Source of the DNA: Treponema sp.
GTDB taxonomy: Bacteria > Spirochaetota > Spirochaetia > Treponematales > Breznakiellaceae
Length of the DNA stretch: 11,070 nucleotides
NCBI GenBank assembly: GCA_031284105.1
Contig: JAITAN010000012.1
Span: 1 to 11,070, forward strand
Reading direction: 5' to 3'
Part shown: in pieces, positions 5,621 through 11,070 of the stretch
Layout of the letters: each line of letters opens with the position of its first letter
Position numbering within the stretch: position 1 is the stretch's first letter
The notes under the pieces: generated by a model
Database searches by the model: none
What the model saw: only the letters and a program-made list of their open reading frames with translations
What the model was told of the DNA's origin: nothing
Program-made: the position numbers and the translations under genes

Positions 5621-7040
5621 AGCCAGTACCACTTCGGTGAAAGCTCTGCTTTTTGACCCCGGAAAAGCGGCGGTTGTTCGAATCGCGGCGGAGTCCTATT
5701 CCTATGCGGATACAGGAGGAGAATCCGGCACACAGAATGCGGATGCCGTCTTTGCCCGAATAATCAAACTGGGACGAGAACTGGCGGCAGGCTTCGAAAT
5801 TGAGGCTCTGGCGCCGACCGGGACTTTCCACAGTATCCTTGTCTGCGACAAGACAATGAAGCCGGTTACGCCGGCCTTTACGTGGGAGTATACCGGGGCA
5901 AGGGCTACCGCGGCGGAGCTTCGTGCATCACCTGAGTATACGAAGAGGTATTATCACCGTTCCGGCTGCATGGTGCACGCCCTCTATCCCGCGTTTCAAC
6001 TGTTACATTTGAAACGTCAGGAGTTTTGTTTTACCGATACCGTTATTTTTACTCAAAGCGGTTATAACTTTTGGAGGCTTACCGGCGAGCGTTGCGAAAC
6101 AAAAAGCACGATTTCCGGTTCGGGTATGCTGAACATCCACAAACTGGAATATGACCGTGAATTATGCGCGGAAATCGGTATTACTGCCGGCCAGATGGGG
6201 CGCTTGGCGGATTATTACCAGACCGTCCCCCTGTCTGCGGAGGGAGCGGAACTGCTGGGGTTGAAGGCGGGTATTCCGGTGCTGCCCCCGTATCCTGACG
6301 GCGCCCTTAATCAGGTAGCCGCCGGCGCGCTGGTTCCCGATATTATGACCTGTTCCGTCGGCACGAGCGCGGCTCTGCGTTTGTCGGTCTCCCAGCCCCT
6401 TATTCCCGAAACGCCGAGCACCTGGTGTTACCGTTCTCCGGTATCGTGGATGATCGGGGCCGCTACCAACGGCGCCTGCAACTGTGTGGACTGGGCCAAA
6501 AACAATTTATTTCCTCATAATTCGTATGCGGAGGTAGAAAAAGAACCGGTTGATTTTTCGGCGATGCCCTTTTTCCTGCCCTTTCTTTTTGGAGAACGTT
6601 GTCCCGGGTGGATGGATTCAAGGCAGGGCGGGTTTTTCAGACTCCGCGCCGGGCATTCTGCAAAGGACATGTACTTTAGCGTTCTGGAAGGGATTTTGTT
6701 CAACCTTTACCAGTGTTTCGAGTCCCTTTGCGCCACAGCCGGCATTCCCCGCCATATTCAGTTGTCGGGGGGCATCCTCAATTCTTCGTCATGGAAGCGG
6801 ATGTGCGCCGACATTTTTGGCCGGGAGATGGAATGCGCAAAAGTTTCTCAGGCCTCACTTTTGGGAGGGGCCGTCCTGGGAATGGCCGTTACGGGCTACC
6901 TTGAGGACCTCAAGTCTTACAAGGTAGAAATCCATGAAGTAATTACGCCGGATTTTGAAAAACACCGGCTTTTTGAAGAAAGATACCGGACTTACAAGGA
7001 ATTGTACCGTTATGAAGCGGCTTCCTTATGCCCGGTGTAA
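5604..7040 (+). CDS. FGGY-family carbohydrate kinase, gluconokinase-like
   Basis: An ATP-dependent sugar/sugar-acid kinase of the FGGY family, cytoplasmic. It has 478 aa from ATG 5604 (480 from the in-frame TTG at 5598). Numbering from the TTG: the N-terminal phosphate motif is LEASTTSVKALLFD (7-20); the gluconokinase-like stretch FHSILVCDKTMKPVTPAFTW is at 77-96; YHRSGCMVHALYPAFQLL is at 119-136; the probable catalytic base Asp234 lies in PDGALNQ; the nucleotide motif CSVGTSAA is at 252-259; and the C-terminal FGGY signature LSGGILNSSSWKRMCADIFG covers 389-408. The usual DxGTT at the N-terminus is here E-A-S-T-T, an Asp-to-Glu and Gly-to-Ser change. The rest is intact, so the enzyme is probably active. 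Its neighbours (TRAP importer, 2-hydroxyacid dehydrogenase) favour a sugar acid such as gluconate over a neutral sugar. Substrate is inferred only. Confidence 0.88.
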   Translation: MILVLEASTTSVKALLFDPGKAAVVRIAAESYSYADTGGESGTQNADAVFARIIKLGRELAAGFEIEALAPTGTFHSILVCDKTMKPVTPAFTWEYTGARATAAELRASPEYTKRYYHRSGCMVHALYPAFQLLHLKRQEFCFTDTVIFTQSGYNFWRLTGERCETKSTISGSGMLNIHKLEYDRELCAEIGITAGQMGRLADYYQTVPLSAEGAELLGLKAGIPVLPPYPDGALNQVAAGALVPDIMTCSVGTSAALRLSVSQPLIPETPSTWCYRSPVSWMIGAATNGACNCVDWAKNNLFPHNSYAEVEKEPVDFSAMPFFLPFLFGERCPGWMDSRQGGFFRLRAGHSAKDMYFSVLEGILFNLYQCFESLCATAGIPRHIQLSGGILNSSSWKRMCADIFGREMECAKVSQASLLGGAVLGMAVTGYLEDLKSYKVEIHEVITPDFEKHRLFEERYRTYKELYRYEAASLCPV

Positions 7041-7082
7041 GATCCGGTAATTCCGGCTTAGTATTGGTTTTATGAATGGGAC

Positions 7083-7112
7083 TTGTAAAGGCTCATTCTA
7101 AAAAAATATAAC
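7083..7112 (+). promoter_or_regulatory. Weak internal promoter candidate before dctP
   Basis: TTGTAA (7083-7088), an 18-bp spacer and TATAAC (7107-7112) lie in the 91-bp kinase-dctP gap. The predicted start near 7119 leaves the Shine-Dalgarno at the very 5' end of the message, which counts against it. If real it would let the binding protein be made apart from the kinase. Confidence 0.2.
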
Positions 7113-7131
7113 TCATTTTTGGAGGTTTAGT

Positions 7132-8160
7132 ATGAAACGGATTTTTGGCATGGCGTTTATCATGGCCCTGACGCTCACATTTGGCGTATGGGCGCGCGGC
7201 GGTTCACAGGCGCAGGAGTCTTCCCCGGCGCAGGGGTCTTCCCCGGCGGTCATTCACTTGAAGCTTTCCGGCGTAACGTCGGATTCGGCGAATCTCGCCG
7301 AAGTGCGCTTCAAGGAAATTGTGGAAAGGGAAAGCGGCGGTTCCATCATTGTGGATCTGTTCCCCCGGAATCAGCTTGGGGACGATCGCACCAATGTGGA
7401 AACAACGATTTTTGGTGATCTTGATATAGCGGTAACTTCTACCAGTTCAATAGCCACCATGTATCATGACCTTTACATCTTTGACGCGCCCTTTCTCTTT
7501 CTGGGCAATGAGAATGCCTATGCCGCGCTTGACGGCCCTACGGGGAAAAAAATACTTGACGGCATGGCGGCCATCGGCCTAAGGGGGCTCTGTTTCTGGG
7601 AAAACGGTTTCCGCAATTACACGAACAACAAGGTACCGGCGCGGACTCCGGCGGATCTCAGGGGCTTTAAGGTGCGCACCATGGAAAACGAGATTCATCT
7701 TGCCGCGTGGCGCGCCTTCGGAGCCAATCCGACCCCGATGGCCTTTACCGAGCTGTTTACCGCGCTCCAGCAGGGTACGGTGGACGCCCAGGAAAATCCC
7801 CTCGGCATTATCGCGGCGAATAAATTCAACGAAGTTCAGAAATTTGTCTCCATGACGCAGCATGTCTATACCCCCTACCTCGTGGTGATGAACGCCAAGA
7901 AATACGATTCCCTTTCACCGGCTCAAAAAGCGGTAATTGACAAGGCCGCGGCGGAAAGCACGAAATTCCAGAGGGAAACTTCCCAGCGGCTTGAGAAAGA
8001 AATCATGAACAGCTTTTCAAGTCAGGGTGTAACCGTGGTAAATTTGACGGAAGCCGAAAAAGGCGCTTTCCAGAAAATTGTTAACGACAACAATATTTTT
8101 GAACTGGTTAAAACAAAAGTGGATCATCCCGAATACGTGGATGAATTGCTCAAGAAATAG
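7132..8160 (+). CDS. dctP: TRAP transporter substrate-binding protein, DctP family
   Basis: The extracytoplasmic solute receptor of the TRAP system; it captures a carboxylate substrate and hands it to DctQM. It has 342 aa, the usual size. GGAGG at 7121-7125 with a 6-nt gap fixes the start. A Sec signal peptide (KR, then a hydrophobic core about 4-20) with likely cleavage after VWA leaves a mature end at Arg22. No lipobox Cys is present, so it is periplasmic and not a lipoprotein. The mature protein opens with a low-complexity linker (GSQAQESSPAQGSSP) built from an 18-bp duplication. Family landmarks are Arg182 in GFKVRTMEN, the residue that salt-bridges the substrate carboxylate in SiaP/DctP proteins, the GFRNYTN turn (159-165), and TALQQGTVDAQENP (210-223). 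The gene sits between the kinase and dctQ, separated from the latter by a hairpin-rich gap. Confidence 0.93.
   Translation: MKRIFGMAFIMALTLTFGVWARGGSQAQESSPAQGSSPAVIHLKLSGVTSDSANLAEVRFKEIVERESGGSIIVDLFPRNQLGDDRTNVETTIFGDLDIAVTSTSSIATMYHDLYIFDAPFLFLGNENAYAALDGPTGKKILDGMAAIGLRGLCFWENGFRNYTNNKVPARTPADLRGFKVRTMENEIHLAAWRAFGANPTPMAFTELFTALQQGTVDAQENPLGIIAANKFNEVQKFVSMTQHVYTPYLVVMNAKKYDSLSPAQKAVIDKAAAESTKFQRETSQRLEKEIMNSFSSQGVTVVNLTEAEKGAFQKIVNDNNIFELVKTKVDHPEYVDELLKK
7209..7244 (+). repeat. 18-bp tandem duplication in the dctP linker
   Basis: Two adjacent 18-bp units (7209-7226, 7227-7244) differ at one base and encode two rounds of AQ(E/G)SSP in the linker after the signal peptide. The change keeps the frame and lies outside the binding domain, so it probably only alters linker length. 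Confidence 0.8.
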
Positions 8161-8178
8161 TATCGGCTGTTTGCGCTG

Positions 8179-8192
8179 CCGCCGTACGGCGG
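8179..8192. other. 14-bp perfect palindrome CCGCCGTACGGCGG
   Basis: It lies 19 bp after the dctP stop and is fully self-complementary with no loop. As RNA it would form only a small hairpin; as DNA it could be a protein site. It is the first of four inverted repeats in the dctP-dctQ gap. Confidence 0.5.
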
Positions 8193-8202
8193 GGCAGACT
8201 CC

Positions 8203-8249
8203 AAGGGAAGCACTGATTTATTCAATCGGGAATAAATCAGTGCTCCTTT
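8203..8249 (+). repeat. Strong hairpin (15-bp stem) after dctP
   Basis: AGCACTGATTTATTC (8209-8223) and GAATAAATCAGTGCT (8230-8244) pair perfectly around a 6-nt loop, and past a bulged A the stem extends by about five weaker pairs (8203-8207 with 8245-8249). No T-tract follows, so it does not look like a full terminator. It more likely protects the dctP message or partly attenuates read-through, which would suit the higher need for binding protein. The stem shares a CTGATT core with the hairpin at 8326-8364, suggesting a repeat family. Confidence 0.7.
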
Positions 8250-8252
8250 AAG

Positions 8253-8291
8253 GGACTTGTTCGATAACCCGGTTGGTTGTCTCACAAGTCC
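8253..8291 (+). repeat. Two-part hairpin in the dctP-dctQ gap
   Basis: An outer stem GGACTTGT (8253-8260) with ACAAGTCC (8284-8291) encloses an inner stem GATAACC (8263-8269) with GGTTGTC (8275-8281), the latter containing one G-T pair. The two stems stack with a 2x2 internal loop (TC/TC) and a CGGTT apical loop, so the arrangement is close to symmetric throughout. Confidence 0.6.
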
Positions 8292-8325
8292 TGCGGTTTT
8301 GCGTAATGAAATGAGCAAACACATA

Positions 8326-8364
8326 GGGCAACGCTGATTAGCGTCACGTTAATCAGCGTTGCCC
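8326..8364 (+). repeat. Very strong hairpin directly upstream of the dctQ ribosome binding site
   Basis: GGGCAACGCTGATTA (8326-8340) pairs perfectly with TAATCAGCGTTGCCC (8350-8364). The intervening GCGTCACGT adds three more pairs (one G-T), leaving a TCA triloop and an 18-pair stem. It ends two bases before the GGGG Shine-Dalgarno (8367-8370) of dctQ, so it lies within the ribosome footprint and may lower dctQM translation relative to dctP. Confidence 0.75.
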
Positions 8365-8376
8365 AAGGGGAATATG

Positions 8377-8868
8377 ATGAAGTTGTTAAAATGGCTGGAC
8401 GATTATTTTGAAATCAGTATCTGTATTGTGCTGATGTCTTTTATGACGCTTCTTTTGTTTGTGCAGGTAATTATGCGGCGGGTGTTCTCCCAGTCGCTTT
8501 ACTGGTCGGAGGAGTTGGCGCGGTATGTGTTTATCTGGCTGATTTATTTAGGAATCAGTTACGGCGCGAAAATCGTAAAGCATATCAGAATTGAAGCGTT
8601 CCTGAATGTGTTCCCCCGAAAACTCCGCCCCTGTATTGTTATCCTGGGTGATGTGCTGTTTCTGGGCTTCGCCTTTTTCATCATTTTCACGTCTTCCGAT
8701 CTGGTAAAGAAGCAACTGCTGCTGAAACAGGAAAGCCCCGCGATACATATGCCGATGGCGGTAATCTATGTGGCGCCTTTGGTCGGATTTGTTCTGACCG
8801 CTGTCCGCCAGATACAAACGATTATATTCAGGATAAAAGAATTACGAAAAGGAGCGGCCCATGGTTAG
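8377..8868 (+). CDS. dctQ: TRAP transporter small membrane subunit, DctQ family
   Basis: The small integral membrane subunit of the TRAP system, which partners DctM and the DctP receptor. It has 163 aa from ATG 8377, with GGGG 6 nt upstream. The adjacent ATG at 8374 is nearly as likely, and an in-frame TTG at 8359 lies inside the hairpin and is improbable. Four membrane segments are visible at about residues 10-30, 45-62, 82-101 and 122-142. The family motif around the second is LYWSEELARYVFIWLIYLGISYGAK, followed by the conserved HIRIE. The tail is basic (RIKELRKG). The gene overlaps dctM by 8 bp, and AAGGAG for dctM lies within its last codons, so the two are translationally linked. A strong hairpin just upstream separates it from dctP. 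Confidence 0.92.
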   Translation: MKLLKWLDDYFEISICIVLMSFMTLLLFVQVIMRRVFSQSLYWSEELARYVFIWLIYLGISYGAKIVKHIRIEAFLNVFPRKLRPCIVILGDVLFLGFAFFIIFTSSDLVKKQLLLKQESPAIHMPMAVIYVAPLVGFVLTAVRQIQTIIFRIKELRKGAAHG

Positions 8869-10144
8869 CGCGGCGTTATTTATCAGTTTAATTGTTTTTC
8901 TGATTTTGAATGTACCGGTCGGTATTGCCATCGGGCTTTCTTCGGCGGCGGCGATTATCACGGGCGGTAAACTTACGCTCGGTTACGTGGCTCAAGCCCT
9001 GGTAACCGGCTGTGATTCATTCCCCATAATGGCGATACCCCTGTTCATCCTTGCCGGGGAGCTTATGGGAGAAGGCGGCGTATCCCGGCGTCTCTTGAAT
9101 GTTTGCAGCGCCTTCTTCGGGCGGGCCTACGGCGGCCTTGCCATTGTAACCGTAGCGGTCTGTATGTTTTTCGCCGCCGTCTCAGGTTCAGGGCCGGCGA
9201 CCGTTGCCGCCGTCGGCTCGATGGTAATTCCCACCATGCTCAAAAAAGGCTACAGCAAAAAGTTCACCCTCGCGCTGATTGCCTGCGCGGGGAGCATCGG
9301 CGTAATCATCCCGCCGAGCATCCCCATGGTCATTTACGGCGTTTCTACCGGGACTTCAATCAGCAGCCTGTTTCTGGCGGGGTTTTTGCCCGGTATTCTC
9401 ATCGGCCTGGTATTGATTTTTTACTGCTATATATACTGCAAAAAGCGGGGTTGGAAAGGTGACGAACAAGAATTCAGCTGGAAATATGCCTTAAAAACCG
9501 TATGGGAAGGCAAATGGGCGTTAATCAACCCCGTTATCATCTTAGGCGGCATCTACGGCGGGTTTTTCACCCCCACCGAAGCGGCCTCGGTTGCCGCCGT
9601 ATACGCCTTTATCTGCGGTTTCTTTATCCATCGGGAACTGCCGCTGAAAAAACTCATCGCTACCATCGGGAGCGCCTGCTCAACTACCGGGACAACTATG
9701 GTCATCCTCGGATGCGCCACCGCCTTTACCAAAATCCTTACGATTGAGCAAATACCGCAGCTTATTACCCAGTCAATACTCGGCGTGAGCAGCAACCCGG
9801 TGGTCATCCTGTTGCTTATCAATGTTTTCCTTCTGATCGTCGGCTGTTTTATGGATACGACGCCGGCCATGATGGTATTGGCTCCGATTTTGTTACCCGT
9901 GGCGCTCTCCCTGGGCATGAGCCCGATACACTTCGGCCTTATCATGGTGGTGAATCTGGCCATCGGTTTTATCACCCCGCCCCTGGGGATCAACCTGTTT
10001 GTCGCGGCCCGTATCGGCAAGGAACCCCTTGAAACCGTTACCGGAGGCATCATCCCCTTTATCATCGCGATGATCGCGTGCCTGATGCTGATAACCTATG
10101 TGCCGCAGGTTTCACTGTTTCTGCCGGGCTTGTTTTCCCGTTAA
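8861..10144 (+). CDS. dctM: TRAP transporter large membrane subunit, DctM family
   Basis: The large transport subunit of the TRAP system, which moves the substrate across the inner membrane using an ion gradient, typically Na+. It has 427 aa, the standard length, and is almost wholly hydrophobic with roughly a dozen membrane segments. Landmarks in order are FPIMAIPLFILAGELM (54-69), FFAAVSGSGPATVAAVG (103-119, first hairpin/ion-site region), IPPSIPMVIYG (150-160), GGIYGGFFTPTEAASVAAVYA (229-249), GCFMDTTPAMMVLAPILLPV (328-347) and AIGFITPPLGINLFVAARIG (367-386). The two pseudo-symmetric PPS/PPLG elements are present and intact. AAGGAG at 8849-8854 sets the start. It overlaps dctQ by 8 bp and is followed after 23 bp by the dehydrogenase gene. 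Confidence 0.95.
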   Translation: MVSAALFISLIVFLILNVPVGIAIGLSSAAAIITGGKLTLGYVAQALVTGCDSFPIMAIPLFILAGELMGEGGVSRRLLNVCSAFFGRAYGGLAIVTVAVCMFFAAVSGSGPATVAAVGSMVIPTMLKKGYSKKFTLALIACAGSIGVIIPPSIPMVIYGVSTGTSISSLFLAGFLPGILIGLVLIFYCYIYCKKRGWKGDEQEFSWKYALKTVWEGKWALINPVIILGGIYGGFFTPTEAASVAAVYAFICGFFIHRELPLKKLIATIGSACSTTGTTMVILGCATAFTKILTIEQIPQLITQSILGVSSNPVVILLLINVFLLIVGCFMDTTPAMMVLAPILLPVALSLGMSPIHFGLIMVVNLAIGFITPPLGINLFVAARIGKEPLETVTGGIIPFIIAMIACLMLITYVPQVSLFLPGLFSR

Positions 10145-10167
10145 CTCTGAAGGCGAAGGAATCCGTA

Positions 10168-11070
10168 ATGAGTACCTATACTATTCTGGCCACGGCCCGT
10201 TCGTTTGCCAAAGCGAACCCGCTGCCTCTTGCCCTGCTTGAGGAGGCGGGCTGTAAAGTAATCCGCCCCAAAGATGATGAGGAACTGAAAAAGTTGCTGC
10301 CCGAAGCGGACGGCGTCGTTGCCGGCCTGGAACCGTACGACGCGGAGACCCTGAAGGGATGCGGAAAACTCAAAGTCATCTCACGCTACGGAGTGGGCTG
10401 CGATGCGATCGACCTTGAGGCGGCCCGGGAAAAAGGCATAAAAGTGGCCTACACGCCGGGGGCGAACAGCGATTCGGTGGCCGATTTGGCCGTGAGCCTC
10501 ATGCTTGCCGCCGCGCGCCATGTGCCCCGCATGGACGCCGCGATAAAGAAGGGCGGCCACGAGCGGCCCCTAGGGGTGGAAATGTGGCGGAAAACCCTCG
10601 GCGTGATTGGCGCCGGAAGGATCGGAAAAGGGGTCATGAAACGGGCTTCCGGCTTTGAGATGCGGCTTCTCTGTTACGATACCTTCCGGGACGAAAGCGC
10701 CGTTTCGGCCTTGGGCGGCAGGTATGTGGATTTGGACACCCTGTACGCCCAGTCGGACTTTATCACGGTCCATTTGCCCTTGACCGGCGAAACCAGAGGG
10801 ATGATTGCGGAGAAGGAATTCAAAAAGATGAAAAAATCCGCGGTAATCGTGAATACCGCGCGGGGCGGCATCATAGACGAATCCGCCCTCTGTGAAGCCC
10901 TGAAAAGCGGTGCAATTTTCGCCGCCGGTCTTGACGTTACGGTTGACGAACCGCCCGGCGGCAGCCCTCTGTGCGCCCTGCCCAACTGTATCCTGCTTCC
11001 CCATGCGGGAGCCGCGACGGTTGAGGCGGCCCATAACATGGGCATGATGGCGGTGGAAAATTTACTTGGG
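10168..11070 (+). CDS. D-isomer-specific 2-hydroxyacid dehydrogenase, 3' end outside the window
   Basis: An NAD-dependent oxidoreductase that interconverts 2-keto and D-2-hydroxy acids, cytoplasmic. The first 301 residues are visible and no stop is reached; the family runs to about 310-330, so little is missing. GAAGGA (10155-10160) sits 7 nt before the ATG. The Rossmann motif GAGRIG (148-153) and Asp171 in LLCYD point to NAD rather than NADP. The catalytic triad is complete: Arg232 in NTARGGIIDE, Glu261 in DVTVDEPP and His279 in LLPHAG. SRYGVGCDAID (72-82) is the usual substrate-loop sequence. It resembles phosphoglycerate dehydrogenase-like enzymes, but it has no visible regulatory domain and lies behind a TRAP operon. 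A catabolic reductase for a keto-sugar acid, or a hydroxypyruvate/glyoxylate-type reductase, fits better than serine synthesis. Confidence 0.92.
   Translation, partial: MSTYTILATARSFAKANPLPLALLEEAGCKVIRPKDDEELKKLLPEADGVVAGLEPYDAETLKGCGKLKVISRYGVGCDAIDLEAAREKGIKVAYTPGANSDSVADLAVSLMLAAARHVPRMDAAIKKGGHERPLGVEMWRKTLGVIGAGRIGKGVMKRASGFEMRLLCYDTFRDESAVSALGGRYVDLDTLYAQSDFITVHLPLTGETRGMIAEKEFKKMKKSAVIVNTARGGIIDESALCEALKSGAIFAAGLDVTVDEPPGGSPLCALPNCILLPHAGAATVEAAHNMGMMAVENLLG

Noticed and set aside
8203..8249. Full intrinsic terminator ending the operon after dctP
   Set aside because: The stem is strong but no T-tract follows, and dctQ and dctM, needed for the same transporter, lie downstream without a clear promoter of their own.
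9553..10065. 170-codon minus-strand frame
   Set aside because: It is antisense to dctM, whose family motifs run through the whole stretch.

Overview
The window reads like a chromosomal piece of a free-living or gut bacterium of intermediate GC. A Treponema-like spirochaete, such as those of the termite gut, fits best. This is an inference from the gene mix (nucleoside/sugar-type ABC permeases, TRAP transporter, GH43 enzyme) and from a secreted binding protein whose signal peptide has no lipobox Cys. No phylogenetic marker gene is present. All recognised protein genes lie on the + strand.

Left edge (1-640): seven 21-bp tandem repeats plus a partial eighth copy, then about 450 bp with no convincing gene, containing one 7-bp hairpin and a short direct repeat. 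A weak promoter sits directly against the first gene.

Block 1 (643-4389): a cytoplasmic GH43 beta-xylosidase/arabinofuranosidase-like enzyme is followed by two overlapping ABC permeases of the nucleoside/simple-sugar importer type (NupP/NupQ-, PnrD/E-like). The ATPase and the BMP-type binding protein that normally sit beside such permeases are not here.

Gap (4390-5603): about 1.2 kb without a recognisable protein gene. It holds a possible terminator for block 1, a candidate minus-strand transcript of about 420 nt with its own promoter, several hairpins and an intrinsic terminator, and then an AT-rich control region. That region carries paired direct and inverted repeats leading into a near-consensus sigma-70 promoter (TTGACA-16-TATAAT).

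Block 2 (5604-window end): an FGGY kinase of the gluconokinase-like branch, a complete TRAP transporter (DctP binding protein, DctQ and DctM membrane subunits) and a D-2-hydroxyacid dehydrogenase that runs off the right edge. The set makes sense as a catabolic operon for a sugar acid: the TRAP system imports a carboxylate, the NAD-dependent dehydrogenase interconverts keto and hydroxy acids, and the kinase phosphorylates the product. The actual substrate cannot be read from the sequence. Two post-transcriptional features stand out: a hairpin with a mini-ORF at the kinase start, and a cluster of strong palindromes between dctP and dctQ.
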